Origin: Methylophaga sp.
GTDB lineage: Bacteria; Pseudomonadota; Gammaproteobacteria; Nitrosococcales; Methylophagaceae
Direction: 5' to 3'
NCBI RefSeq assembly: GCF_030651745.1
Contig: NZ_JAUSCC010000079.1
Location: 23,983-87,982 of the forward strand
DNA length: 64,000 nt
The notes below the pieces were generated by a model, which had not been told where the DNA came from, did no database searches, and saw only the letters and a list, made by a program, of their open reading frames with translations. Positions 25,373-34,736 of this stretch are shown here, piece by piece. Position numbers and translations under genes: made by a program. Position 1 is the stretch's first letter. Every line of letters starts with the position of its first letter.

Positions 25373-26794
25373 ATGAAAACGTTTTATTTACTATTCACAC
25401 TGTTTTTAAGTTTAGTATCTACTGCCCATGCAGAATCGTTTAATGACGTATTTGCAGAGTTCAAAAAAAGTGCCTCTCCGGAAGAGTTGTACACTTTTTT
25501 ATATGCTGTGCCCAAAGGGGGCGATTTACATAACCATTCAACGGGCTCCAATCTATCCGAGTGGTGGTATGACGAAATTTTAGAGCAAGAAAAAAATGGC
25601 TACATTTACTACACAAAAGTAAAAATTAACAACTGCAGACCCTATGGCACCAACGAATTTGGTGGCTCTCCTTACCTGCTACTTTTTGTGAATATCCAAG
25701 ACTTTGAATACAACCAACTCGATAGCTGTGAACAATCTGAATACAAACGTATTCAAGATCTCAACGAAATAGAAAAACAAGCCTGGTTGGATAGTATTCG
25801 TCTGGATAAAGACTCTGAAGGCCGCAATGAATTTTTCCAAACCCATTGGGAACGCATTAACTCATTAATGGCCAACCCATATATGCAGGTCAATTTAATC
25901 GTTAAAAACATGCAGGCTTTTGGTGCCGAGGGCATGTTGTATTTAGAGACTGACGCTGGCGTGCGTGGTTACGTACACCCGGATGGCAGTCCGTTCGATG
26001 AAGAAGAAGTTTATCAGCTCTACCTTGATCGTTTTGCCCAAAAAGACGCACTTGCTTCGGGGGTCACCGTCCGTTTGCATTACGCCTTATTACGTTTTCT
26101 TCCCAATGCTGAAGACGATTTAAAGTGGATGTATGAATATGTGGCAACTCATCCTGAACTCTATGTTGCCGTCGATATGGTTGGACGTGAGGATAATGAC
26201 AAAGGCCATCCTTTACGCTTCTTATCGACCTTACGAGAACTGAGACACCATTATCATGATGTTAACCTGTCGATCCATGCCGGTGAAAAAGACAAGCCTA
26301 ATAAAAATGTCCGCGACACACTGTTATTGGGCGCGTCACGCATTGGCCATGGTGTTAATTTAATCAGTGATCCCGATACACTACTGCTGATGCGTAACAA
26401 CAGTTACTTGATTGAAATCAATCTGATCAGTAACTTACTTTTAGAGTACGTTGATGATTATTCCCAACATCCTTTCCCGGAATATCTCCGAATTGGCATA
26501 CCGGTTGCCTTAGCAACCGATGATCGTGGTATGTGGGATTCAAATATGACGGATGAGTATTACACCGCTGTCACTAACTTTAATCTTTCATGGTCAGAGC
26601 TGGTGCAATTAGGTGCAAATTCACTGAGTTATTCGTTTCTTGATGAAAAGACCAAACAACAGCTTTTAGATGAGTATTACCAACGTATTGCTAAATTTGA
26701 AAAAGCATTTAGTCAGCAAAAAATGGCTTCGCTAAGCAAGGTTAAACCAGAGAGCTATTCTTTTGCATGCAAACAATTTTCAATCTGTAGATAA
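25373..26794 (+). CDS. Exported adenosine deaminase
   Basis: 473 residues; signal peptide to about STAHA-ES. Adenosine deaminase fold with the metal motif GGDLHNHSTGS (H53, H55), SIHAGEKDKPNKNVRD (Zn His and catalytic Glu), ASRIGHGVNL and ALATDDRGMW. It is longer than cytoplasmic Add and resembles secreted ADGF/periplasmic ADA-like proteins. It would turn adenosine or deoxyadenosine into inosine before hydrolysis by the nucleoside hydrolases. GGAGCTAAGGAC precedes ATG 25373. Downstream hpxX is 14 bp away. Confidence 0.87.
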   Translation: MKTFYLLFTLFLSLVSTAHAESFNDVFAEFKKSASPEELYTFLYAVPKGGDLHNHSTGSNLSEWWYDEILEQEKNGYIYYTKVKINNCRPYGTNEFGGSPYLLLFVNIQDFEYNQLDSCEQSEYKRIQDLNEIEKQAWLDSIRLDKDSEGRNEFFQTHWERINSLMANPYMQVNLIVKNMQAFGAEGMLYLETDAGVRGYVHPDGSPFDEEEVYQLYLDRFAQKDALASGVTVRLHYALLRFLPNAEDDLKWMYEYVATHPELYVAVDMVGREDNDKGHPLRFLSTLRELRHHYHDVNLSIHAGEKDKPNKNVRDTLLLGASRIGHGVNLISDPDTLLLMRNNSYLIEINLISNLLLEYVDDYSQHPFPEYLRIGIPVALATDDRGMWDSNMTDEYYTAVTNFNLSWSELVQLGANSLSYSFLDEKTKQQLLDEYYQRIAKFEKAFSQQKMASLSKVKPESYSFACKQFSICR

Positions 26795-26808
26795 CATAAG
26801 AAGACACG

Positions 26809-27030
26809 ATGCCACCAGCAAAACTACCTGATGATTTTGATGCAGAACTTTATATCGATTTGATGTCACCTGTTGTCGGCCTGGATCTCGATGATGAGAC
26901 GAAGCGTGAAGTGGCAAAGCTGCTGAAGATTGCACATTCCATGGCGAGCGTTGTCTATCAGGCACCTCTGGATGACAATCTTTTCGATATAGCTGGCGTC
27001 TTCACACCAGGTGGTCGGAAACATGACTGA
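26809..27030 (+). CDS. hpxX: HpxX/AtzG-like small subunit (DUF4089)
   Basis: 73 residues, no signal peptide. The helical sequence LDLDDETKREVAKLLKIAHSMASVV is typical of DUF4089/AtzG proteins, which resemble GatC and stabilise the partner amidase AtzE. Here the partner is the next gene, overlapping by 8 nt (27023-27030), which implies a stoichiometric complex. In Klebsiella the equivalent pair in the purine (hpx) cluster is HpxX-HpxY. Family identification is good; the symbol is given by analogy. Confidence 0.8.
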   Translation: MPPAKLPDDFDAELYIDLMSPVVGLDLDDETKREVAKLLKIAHSMASVVYQAPLDDNLFDIAGVFTPGGRKHD

Positions 27031-28426
27031 TTCCATTTGTTACGCCAGTGCTGTGGATATCGCTGATCAGGTTAAAACCCAGCAGATCAGTGCTGCTGAG
27101 GTGGTGGAAAGCTTTATTGCTCGGATTGAATCGTTAAACCCGACGCTAAATGCCTTTACGGAACTATGTCATCAGCGGGCTCGTGATAAGGCTGCAGATA
27201 TTGATAGACGTATTGCTCAAGGCCAGACAGTGGGTGTGTTGGCAGGTGTTCCTTTTGCCGTTAAAAACCTGTTTGATATTAAAGATGTGGTAACGGTTGC
27301 GGGCTCGAAAATCAATCAGGCCAATGCTAAAGCGACCGAAGATGCAGTATTGATAAAACGTCTTGAAAACGCCGATGCCGTCTTGATCGGTGCCTTAAAT
27401 ATGGGCGAATATGCCTATGACTTTACCGGTGAAAACAGCCACTATGGTAATTGTCATAACCCTTGGGATCCCAGCTGCATGCCCGGTGGTTCATCATCGG
27501 GCAGTGGCAGTGCAACAGCAGCAGGTCTGGCACCGATATCATTAGGTTCAGATACCAATGGCTCCATTCGGGTGCCCGCTTCTTTATGTGGCATTTTTGG
27601 TTTAAAACCAACCTATGGCCGCCTGCCCAGAAGTGGCAGTTATCCCTTCACCGACAGCTTGGATCATCTCGGAGCTTTTGCCAGAAATGTTCAAGATCTG
27701 GCAACTGCATTTGATCTGATGCAAGGCTTTGATAGCGAAGATCATGCCTGTGCTGACCAAGCCAAGCTAAATACGCTTGCAACATTAGATAAAGGTATCG
27801 ATAACTTACGTATAGCCAGAGCCACAGGTTACTTTGATACAACGAATTTTCCTGAAGCTACTGCAGCCGTCGATTTAGTGTGCAGATTATTAAGCTGTGA
27901 CAACACAACGGATATTCCAGGGGCCAATGAAGGGCGCTCAGCCGCTTTTTTGATCACCAATGCGGAAAGCAGTGCACTACATCTATCTCGCTTGCAAACC
28001 CAGGCTGACGATTTTGATCCTGACACACGCTATCGCTTTCTGGCGGGCGCCATGATTCCTGCCGCATGGTATTTAAAGGCGCAAGCCGTCAGACAATGGT
28101 ATCACCAGCAAGTATTGGAATTATTCAAATCTGTCGACGTAATCATTGCGCCGGCAACGCCTTGCACAGCTCCAAAACTTGGCCAGAAAATATTAGTTAT
28201 CAATGGCAAAGAGCATCCATTGAGACCAAATTTAGGCTATTTCACTCAGCCGATTTCTGCTATCGGCTTACCGTCATGCGTCGTGCCGACCATCAACCAG
28301 GCCAATGGCATGCCCATCGGCGTGCAAATTATTGCTGCGCCTTGGCGTGAAGATATCTGTTTACGGGTAGCAGCCTATCTCGAATCACAAGGCTTAACGG
28401 CTCAACGTCCCATCAATATCACTTAA
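27023..28426 (+). CDS. hpxY: HpxY/AtzE-family amidase
   Basis: About 467 residues of the amidase-signature family. The Ser-cisSer-Lys triad is present: Lys in AGVPFAVKNLFDI, and PGGSSSGSGSATAAGLAPISLGSDTNGSIRVPASLCG. The protein resembles AtzE (1-carboxybiuret hydrolase) and HpxY. ATG 27023 is chosen over an upstream GTG (27011). With HpxJ making oxalurate and HpxW acting on oxamate elsewhere in this window, oxalurate is an attractive substrate because no oxamate carbamoyltransferase gene is visible; this is inference. Cytoplasmic, unlike the exported genes upstream in the same unit. Confidence 0.82.
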   Translation: MTDSICYASAVDIADQVKTQQISAAEVVESFIARIESLNPTLNAFTELCHQRARDKAADIDRRIAQGQTVGVLAGVPFAVKNLFDIKDVVTVAGSKINQANAKATEDAVLIKRLENADAVLIGALNMGEYAYDFTGENSHYGNCHNPWDPSCMPGGSSSGSGSATAAGLAPISLGSDTNGSIRVPASLCGIFGLKPTYGRLPRSGSYPFTDSLDHLGAFARNVQDLATAFDLMQGFDSEDHACADQAKLNTLATLDKGIDNLRIARATGYFDTTNFPEATAAVDLVCRLLSCDNTTDIPGANEGRSAAFLITNAESSALHLSRLQTQADDFDPDTRYRFLAGAMIPAAWYLKAQAVRQWYHQQVLELFKSVDVIIAPATPCTAPKLGQKILVINGKEHPLRPNLGYFTQPISAIGLPSCVVPTINQANGMPIGVQIIAAPWREDICLRVAAYLESQGLTAQRPINIT

Positions 28427-28468
28427 AGATTAGCGATCGAGACCACTGAAACGTCGTCGACTACTCCA

Positions 28469-29764
28469 TTATAAAAATAGATATTTACCGGTAAAAATCA
28501 CTGCAATAACGTAAACCGCTGCAGGACACTGACGATACTGTCCAGTGAAAATCTTGATCAATGCATAACTGATAAAGCCAAGCCCGATGCCATCTGAAAT
28601 CGAAAAGGTCAGTGGCATTGTGACTGCAGCTAAAGCCGCAGGCGCACTTTCACTCAGATCATCCCAATCGACTAATGACAAGCTTCGAGTCATCAATACT
28701 GCCACAAACAGTAATGCCGCCGAAGTGGCGTAAGGCGGAATACTTTTTACGATTGGCACAAACCAAAGTGCTAATAAAAACAGTAAACCCGCGACGACGG
28801 CCGTTAATCCAGAACGACCACCAGCTTCCACACCTGCAGAGCTTTCAATATAGCTTGTTGTAGACGAGGTACCCAATAAAGCGCCTATCGAAGTTGCTCC
28901 AGAATCGGATAACAACGCCTTGCCCAAACGCGGTAATCTGCCCTTTTCATCTAACATATTGGCCCGGGTTGCGACCCCGACCAGCGTTCCAGCCGTATCA
29001 AATACATCCACCAATAATAAGGTGATAATGACAGTGACCATTGACACCTGAAAGGCGCCGGCAATATCCAGTTGTAAAAACACTGGTGCTGGTGACGGCG
29101 GCATGGAAACAATGCCATCTATGTGTACATCGCCGAAGGCCCATCCCAATAACGTGGTCGCTAAAATGCCAAAAATGACTGCGCCGGTAACCTTTTTAGC
29201 CGCTAGAGAAACAATCAGCACAAAACCAAATAAGCAGACTATTGAAGAGAAAGCCTGCATATCGCCTAATGAAACCAGGGTGGCAGGATTATCAACCACA
29301 ATCCCTGCATTTTTTAGGGCGATTACACCCAAAAACAAGCCTATACCTGCAGACATACCTAATTTGAGATTCAACGGGATGGAATTAATCAACCACTCTC
29401 GTACTGGCAGAAGACTTAATATGATGAAAATAATACCGGATAAAAATACGGCACCTAGCGCGACTTGCCAGGTATAGCCCATGCCGAGCACAACGGCATA
29501 CGTAAAAAAAGCGTTCTGCCCCATACCCGGTGCCTGAGCAATCGGATAATTTCCCAACACCCCCATTAATATCGAACCAATCGCCGCCGCCAAACAGGTT
29601 GCTACAAATACCGCGCCAAAATCCATGCCGGTATCCGAAAGCATGCTGGGATTAACCACAATTATGTAAGCCATGGCTAAGAAAGTAGTTATACCGGCTA
29701 CTACCTCTTTTTGTATTGAGGTACCTAAATTACTCAGATTGAAAAAATCATTAATGAATTTCAT
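28469..29764 (-). CDS. AzgA-type purine permease (adenine/guanine/hypoxanthine)
   Basis: 431 residues, ~12-14 helices, of the COG2252/AzgA branch of NCS2 (AdeP/GhxP-like). Hallmarks: VVAGITTFLAMAYIIVVNPSML at the N-terminus, GNYPIAQAPGMGQNAFFTY, LNLKLGMSAGIGLFLGVIALKNAGIV, LLVDVFDTAGTLVGVA and GTSSTTSYIESSAGVEAGGRSGLTAV. It imports free purine bases produced outside by the hydrolases. It is divergent from the NH2 unit; an operator lies 67 bp upstream. Confidence 0.92.
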   Translation of the reverse strand: MKFINDFFNLSNLGTSIQKEVVAGITTFLAMAYIIVVNPSMLSDTGMDFGAVFVATCLAAAIGSILMGVLGNYPIAQAPGMGQNAFFTYAVVLGMGYTWQVALGAVFLSGIIFIILSLLPVREWLINSIPLNLKLGMSAGIGLFLGVIALKNAGIVVDNPATLVSLGDMQAFSSIVCLFGFVLIVSLAAKKVTGAVIFGILATTLLGWAFGDVHIDGIVSMPPSPAPVFLQLDIAGAFQVSMVTVIITLLLVDVFDTAGTLVGVATRANMLDEKGRLPRLGKALLSDSGATSIGALLGTSSTTSYIESSAGVEAGGRSGLTAVVAGLLFLLALWFVPIVKSIPPYATSAALLFVAVLMTRSLSLVDWDDLSESAPAALAAVTMPLTFSISDGIGLGFISYALIKIFTGQYRQCPAAVYVIAVIFTGKYLFL

Positions 29765-29830
29765 GTTTACTCTATAAAAATCGATGATAATCGGTATTGT
29801 TTAACGTTCCGCAAACCAACTGCAATTACC

Positions 29831-29844
29831 AGACCATATAGTCA
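29831..29844. promoter_or_regulatory. RutR-like operator before AzgA permease
   Basis: AGACCA-TA-TAGTCA, with symmetric flanks; 67 bp upstream of the permease ATG. Confidence 0.5.
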
Positions 29845-30157
29845 GGATTTTTCAGGCATTCCTTTTAGATTAAGTCAAAACGGCTAAAACACTTGCTGTA
29901 ACGCATATCATCCGTAATGAATGAACATACTTAAACCAATCCGGGTTGTAGAGAGAGGCCATAAACTAAACTTTATGCACAAAATTAATACACAACCGCA
30001 CCAATAAAGCGCTTTGCTTTATTAATAAAACCCTTACGCAGAACTCTTTTAATAAAGGATGGCTTATCTATCCGCCGAGATAATCGGGCTTAAACACTGG
30101 GTTTATATAGCACTAATTATTCGTTGCTAACATACTTTCCGAGCCACACTTAAAACC

Positions 30158-30171
30158 TGTCTAAATGGTCC
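30158..30171. promoter_or_regulatory. RutR-like operator before NH2
   Basis: TGTCTA-AA-TGGTCC in the context AACCTGTCTAAATGGTCCAC. An ATG falls inside the site, which argues against using that codon as the NH2 start and for ATG 30219, 48 bp downstream of the operator. Confidence 0.5.
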
Positions 30172-30218
30172 ACTTATTGCTAATAGTGTTAAATTACGCA
30201 ATCAGGCTTACCATCATC

Positions 30219-31325
30219 ATGACTCAATACTTCCAGAAATTAACTCAATCCTTTCTATTAATCTGTTTGGCTTTATTCAGCCTCCAGGCATCTGCCTTTC
30301 CCGTTATCTACGATACCGATATGGCCATTGATGATTGGTTTGCATTACTTTATTTAGCGAAAAATAAACAGAGTGAACTGAAGGCTGTAACCATATCCTG
30401 TAGTGGTGAATCACACTGTGAACCAGGCGAACGTAATGCGATCAGCTTGCTTGACCTGATAAAAACACAAGGCCCAATACCGGTAGCAGCTGGTGATGCC
30501 TATCCGCTTGATGGTTATTTTGTGTTTCCTGAACCTTGGCAAATAGATTCGGACACACTGTCAGGTGTCCCCATTGATCCACCAAGCTATGCCCCCTCCA
30601 CTCTCTCGGCAGTTGAATTGCTGCACACCACCATCAGCCAAAGTGAAGAACCGATAACAATTGTTGCTGTTGGTCCACTGACCAACATCGCACAATGGTT
30701 GATGAGCTATCCAGATGACGCTGAAAACGTCAGTCGTCTGGTCATTATGGGAGGCTCTCTTGATGCGAAAGGCAATATTATTGTGCCTGGCTTTACCGAT
30801 GATCATCCTAATACCAAGGCGGAATGGAATCTGTTTGTCGATCCGCTGGCAGCTCAAATCGTCTTTGACAGTCCATTAAATATTGATCTGGTTGGCCTGG
30901 ATGTCACCAACCACGTCAATGTCACTCATGAGTATGTGGCTCACTTCAGTACGCTTGCCAATACACCAGAAGCTAAATTCGCAGACCAAGTCTATAAGAA
31001 AAATGACTGGTTTATTGACTCAGGTGAATACTATTTTTGGGATGTATTAGCCGCTCTGACAGCCACACATCCAGATTTATGTGTGCCTGAAATGACCGCA
31101 CTAACCGTCAACGTCGACACCATCAAACAACCAAAACATCTCGCCACCAGTGATTTGAGCATGCCTGCACTGCGTTGGGATGGTAAACCGCGATCTCACC
31201 TGAATGCCGCAACTGCCGGAGTTATCAGCCGCAGTGAAGCAGGTCGGCCTATTGCTGTCTGTGTTGAAACCAATGCTGAAAAAGCACTGAAAATATTCAC
31301 CGACACCTTAACGGCTGAAGACTAA
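30219..31325 (+). CDS. Exported nucleoside hydrolase (NH2)
   Basis: About 368 residues from ATG 30219; signal peptide ends near LQASA-FPV. IUNH family with PVIYDTDMAIDDWFALLYLA (D32, D34, D38, D39 intact), ISCSGESHCEPGERNA, VAVGPLTNIAQWL, IMGGSLDAKGNI and AEWNLFVDPLAAQIV; the C-terminal metal Asp is in YYFWDVLAAL. More distant from NH1 than from NH3. It leads a five-gene unit (NH2-NUP2-NH3-MFS-dioxygenase). Substrate range cannot be read, but a purine nucleoside is expected. Confidence 0.85.
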   Translation: MTQYFQKLTQSFLLICLALFSLQASAFPVIYDTDMAIDDWFALLYLAKNKQSELKAVTISCSGESHCEPGERNAISLLDLIKTQGPIPVAAGDAYPLDGYFVFPEPWQIDSDTLSGVPIDPPSYAPSTLSAVELLHTTISQSEEPITIVAVGPLTNIAQWLMSYPDDAENVSRLVIMGGSLDAKGNIIVPGFTDDHPNTKAEWNLFVDPLAAQIVFDSPLNIDLVGLDVTNHVNVTHEYVAHFSTLANTPEAKFADQVYKKNDWFIDSGEYYFWDVLAALTATHPDLCVPEMTALTVNVDTIKQPKHLATSDLSMPALRWDGKPRSHLNAATAGVISRSEAGRPIAVCVETNAEKALKIFTDTLTAED

Positions 31326-31351
31326 TCAACCTCAACCATTAGAACCAAGAC

Positions 31352-32410
31352 ATGAATACAACTATTAGATTAATACTGTTTTTTTTGTTTTCAGCATCGC
31401 TTCATGCCATGCCAGAGCAAGATCCACTCCCTATCAAAGTCGTTGTGTTAGTTAATTTTGAAATTGGAGAAGTCACAGGTGATACCGCTGGAGAATTCCA
31501 GTATTGGCTGGAAAGAGGAATAGATGGTCAGTCACCATTAAGCTGTGTACCCCTTATATACAGTACCTTCGATGCCTGCCTTGATGAAAAGAATGGTGTG
31601 TTAGTCACCTTCACCGGCCTTACCGCCGATAAAGCAGCGGCAAGTGTGATGGCTCTGGGGCTGGATCAACGGTTTGATTTTCACAAAAGCTACTGGCTTA
31701 TCGGTGGTATAGCCGGTATCGATGCTAATAACGGCACATTAGGCTCTGCTGTTTGGGGAAATTGGATAGTCAACGGGGATTGGGCCCATGAAATTGATGC
31801 CAGAGAAATGCCAGCAGATTGGGAGATTGGCTATATCCCATTCGCCAGAAGTAAACCCTATGAACAACCACCACAAGATACCGAAGGAAAAGTATTTAGA
31901 TTAAGCAGCCAACTGAGCAATCTTGCTTATTCCATTACCAAAGATACGCCTTTGGTCACCTCTGAAATGGCCCAGGAAATCGCACAGCACTATACCAACA
32001 AGCCAAAAGCCTCGGGGCAACCAATCGTCATGCAAGGCGACAATGTCTCAGCCAGCACGTTTTGGCATGGTGACATCTTGAATCAATGGGCAAATGACTG
32101 GATGACTTATTGGACGATAGGTCAAGGCGAATTTGTCACCAGTGCAGTTGAGGACAGCGGCATCATGGAAGCCATACGCTTTTTAACACAAGGCGGTAAA
32201 GCTGATATGTCGCGAGTGATGTTGCTCAGAACCGCCAGTAACTTCACCACACCACCACCGGGCGTCGATGCTGCGACCAACTTAGCTCGAGAAATGTCAG
32301 GTTTCGGTGCCATGGGGCCAGCGGTAGAAAACCACTGGCGCGTGGGCAGTACGATGGTGCGGGAGATCACTTTTAATTGGAATGACTGGAAGGATAGAAC
32401 ATGGAAATAA
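31352..32410 (+). CDS. NUP-family purine nucleoside protein (NUP2), exported
   Basis: 352 residues; signal peptide to about SLHAMPEQ. Shares with NUP1 the segments VVLVNFEIGEVTGDTAGEFQYW, MALGLDQRFDFHKSYWLIGGIAGID, WAHEIDAREMPADWEIGY, GDNVSASTFWHGDILNQWANDW and EDSGIMEA. It has no further membrane helix. It is sandwiched between two nucleoside hydrolase genes; its last 10 nt overlap NH3. Role: periplasmic nucleoside-processing or binding protein, by family. Confidence 0.83.
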   Translation: MNTTIRLILFFLFSASLHAMPEQDPLPIKVVVLVNFEIGEVTGDTAGEFQYWLERGIDGQSPLSCVPLIYSTFDACLDEKNGVLVTFTGLTADKAAASVMALGLDQRFDFHKSYWLIGGIAGIDANNGTLGSAVWGNWIVNGDWAHEIDAREMPADWEIGYIPFARSKPYEQPPQDTEGKVFRLSSQLSNLAYSITKDTPLVTSEMAQEIAQHYTNKPKASGQPIVMQGDNVSASTFWHGDILNQWANDWMTYWTIGQGEFVTSAVEDSGIMEAIRFLTQGGKADMSRVMLLRTASNFTTPPPGVDAATNLAREMSGFGAMGPAVENHWRVGSTMVREITFNWNDWKDRTWK

Positions 32411-33549
32411 AACTCGGCCCGCTGGTTTCACGACTGTCCCATAAGGTAAATAAATACACCTTGCTGGGTTTGCTCAGTGTTATCACCAGCCCAGCTTATG
32501 CATATCCTGTGATATTGGATACTGACTTTACGCTCAATTCCATTATCTATTTTGCTAAAAACAACAATACGGACCTTCAAGCCATTACCATCGCCTGTAG
32601 CGGTGAAGCCCATTGCGAGCCGGGTAAACATAATGCGATTCGTGTTTTAGACCTGCTTCCATCTCATCCTGAAGTACCGGTTGCCGCTGGCGATGATTAT
32701 CCATTAGATGGTTTTTTCGTTTTTCCAGCTCAATGGCGAGAAGCTATCGACAACTTCGGTAGCAGCAATGTGATAAATAGCGAGGCGAGCAATGTTAACC
32801 TGCCACCCGCCAGCTATAAACCGTCTGAGTTATCTGCTGTTGAACTGATCCACCAAACGATCTCACAAAGTACAGAAGCCGTCACCATTGTGGCTGATGG
32901 GCCATTAACCAATATTGCACAGTGGCTGCTGCAATACCCCGCTGATGTCGACAAGGTAGACCGTCTGGTGATTATGGGCGGTGCACTTAATGCTGGTGGC
33001 AATATCATTGTCAAAGGCTTCACTGACGATCACCCGAACACCAAAGCCGAGTGGAATTTTCTAATCGATCCGCTGGCCGTAAAAATAGTCTTCAGCAGTG
33101 CTTTAAATATTGTGCTGGTTCCGCTTGATGCCACCAACTATATGCTGGTTACCAACGAGTACGTCACCCAATTTGACAGCTTAGCGCATACACCTGAAGC
33201 AGAATTTATCAGTAATATCTACAAAATCAACGGTGAATTCATCGCCTCTGGTGAGTACTATTTCTGGGATGAACTGGCAAATCTGGTAACAACTCACCCG
33301 GAGTTATGCGGTGATGCTGTTACAACGCCTCTTGAAGTTAAAGTCGATTACCTAACCGAACCAGACTATGTGCAAACAAGTGACCTGTCGATGCCAGCAA
33401 CACGTTGGGACGGCAAACCAAGACAACACATTAAAGCGGAAACAGCCGGGGTAATCAGCCGCAGTGAAACCGGTCAGCCGATTACCGTCTGCATGACGAC
33501 CCAGGCTGAAAAAGCATTCCACCTATTCACCGAAACATTGACTCAATGA
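32401..33549 (+). CDS. Degenerate nucleoside hydrolase paralog (NH3)
   Basis: 382 residues with an N-terminal signal/anchor ending near SPAYA-YP. Clearly a copy of NH2 (ACSGEAHCEPGKHNAI, GPLTNIAQWLLQYP, IMGGALNAGGNIIVKGFTDDHPNTKAEWN, YYFWDELANL), but the metal/catalytic motif reads ILDTDFTLNSIIYF. Against NH2, three residues are deleted and the Asp-Asp pair is Asn46-Ser47. Calcium binding and catalysis should be lost, while the rest of the fold is intact and in frame. It may be a substrate-binding or partner subunit of NH2. Overlaps NUP2 by 10 nt and the MFS gene by 4 nt, so it is still translated as part of the operon. Confidence 0.85.
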   Translation: MEIKLGPLVSRLSHKVNKYTLLGLLSVITSPAYAYPVILDTDFTLNSIIYFAKNNNTDLQAITIACSGEAHCEPGKHNAIRVLDLLPSHPEVPVAAGDDYPLDGFFVFPAQWREAIDNFGSSNVINSEASNVNLPPASYKPSELSAVELIHQTISQSTEAVTIVADGPLTNIAQWLLQYPADVDKVDRLVIMGGALNAGGNIIVKGFTDDHPNTKAEWNFLIDPLAVKIVFSSALNIVLVPLDATNYMLVTNEYVTQFDSLAHTPEAEFISNIYKINGEFIASGEYYFWDELANLVTTHPELCGDAVTTPLEVKVDYLTEPDYVQTSDLSMPATRWDGKPRQHIKAETAGVISRSETGQPITVCMTTQAEKAFHLFTETLTQ

Positions 33550-34733
33550 GAGGAGTTGCAGGTAATGCAAACCTGATTAGGGTAACCATTACCTGCTTTC
33601 TTGCATACGCGATTCTTTCAGGATTATTGTCACAGATTGGCACGCTAAGCGCTGCCATGTCTGACTTCTTCAGCAAACCTTTAACTGAGACAAGTGCACG
33701 CTTTTCCTGGCTTAGCTTAGGCATAACGGTGGGCTCGGTGCTTAGTATCATTGTTTATGAATGGCTGCCGATCAAAAAAGTCTTTCTGTTGTGCTATCTA
33801 TTTTTCATCCTGGCATTGATAGGCAGCAGCCTCTTCAATCTATGGCAATGGTTACCAATAAGCTTTTTTATAGCAGGATGTTCAGCAAGTTTAGGGTTAA
33901 ATACTGCTGCAGTGACATTGTCTCTACTGTTCAAAGAACGACAACGAGCAGCTATATTGCTCAGCACCGATATTTGTTTTGCCTCTGCCGGAATTCTCGC
34001 CGCCCCAGGTGCGGCTGCATTATTACGTTCAGGGTTTAGCTGGAATAGCAGCTTCTTAGTCCTCGCCGCTATTGCAGCATTCGTTATGTTATTAGCTCTG
34101 TTTAGCCGCTACCCGCCAACGGCACGCGAGCTAAAAACACAAAAGACTCCTGATAAATGGCATTTTAGTATTTACTTTTGTTGCTTTGGTTTAGCAATGT
34201 ATTTATTGGGTCAAATTGCTATGTTGATTTGGCTGCCTAATTATATTGAACATAGTTTAATGGGCACACGAGGACAGGGCGCTGCAGCGATAAGTGCCTA
34301 TTGGACCGGCATGGCCTTGGGACAAATTACATTGGTGTTTTTCCTGATAAGGTTCACCGCTCAGCAGTTATTAATTCTTATCACTATCGCTTCGTTCGTG
34401 GCTTCTATAGCGCTTTGGCAATTATCTTCCCTGATAAATGTGGTCTCAATAACTTTACTGCTGGGACTCTGTAATGCGGGGGTGCTGAAGTTGACCATGT
34501 CGTTTAGCGCCTCATTAGTCAGCCATCCTCAACGGGTGATTACCACCTTATTATTCTGTTCGTCATTAGGACAGATGGCCAGCCCACTGGTTAGCTCAAC
34601 GATTGTCACCATGTTCGATATTCAAAGCGGTTTGCAATTCGTCACGGTCTGTTATCTGTTTGCTGCCAGCTCAATTATTTTTGCGGTTTTTAAAGTACCC
34701 AACCACATGACGCTCTTTAAAAAGGAGAATTAA
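33546..34733 (+). CDS. MFS transporter
   Basis: 395 residues with 12 predicted helices, major facilitator family, TsgA/FucP-like pattern; signature loops between helices 2 and 3 are weak (YEWLPIKKVFLL). Starts within NH3 (ATGA overlap), ends 3 bp before the dioxygenase. Being translationally coupled to nucleoside hydrolases, it is likely the inner-membrane carrier for a nucleoside, base or ribose released by them. The substrate is not evident. Confidence 0.8.
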   Translation: MRGVAGNANLIRVTITCFLAYAILSGLLSQIGTLSAAMSDFFSKPLTETSARFSWLSLGITVGSVLSIIVYEWLPIKKVFLLCYLFFILALIGSSLFNLWQWLPISFFIAGCSASLGLNTAAVTLSLLFKERQRAAILLSTDICFASAGILAAPGAAALLRSGFSWNSSFLVLAAIAAFVMLLALFSRYPPTARELKTQKTPDKWHFSIYFCCFGLAMYLLGQIAMLIWLPNYIEHSLMGTRGQGAAAISAYWTGMALGQITLVFFLIRFTAQQLLILITIASFVASIALWQLSSLINVVSITLLLGLCNAGVLKLTMSFSASLVSHPQRVITTLLFCSSLGQMASPLVSSTIVTMFDIQSGLQFVTVCYLFAASSIIFAVFKVPNHMTLFKKEN

Positions 34734-34736
34734 ACC

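Larger units (their letters stand above)
29765..30218. other. Divergent control region AzgA permease / NH2
   Basis: 454 bp AT-rich DNA with one RutR-like operator near each gene (29831-29844 and 30158-30171). Nothing else recognised. Confidence 0.6.

Noticed and set aside
29103..29477. 124-codon open frame antisense to the AzgA permease
   Set aside because: A shadow of the permease coding frame; no RBS, no motif, and the permease on the other strand is certain.
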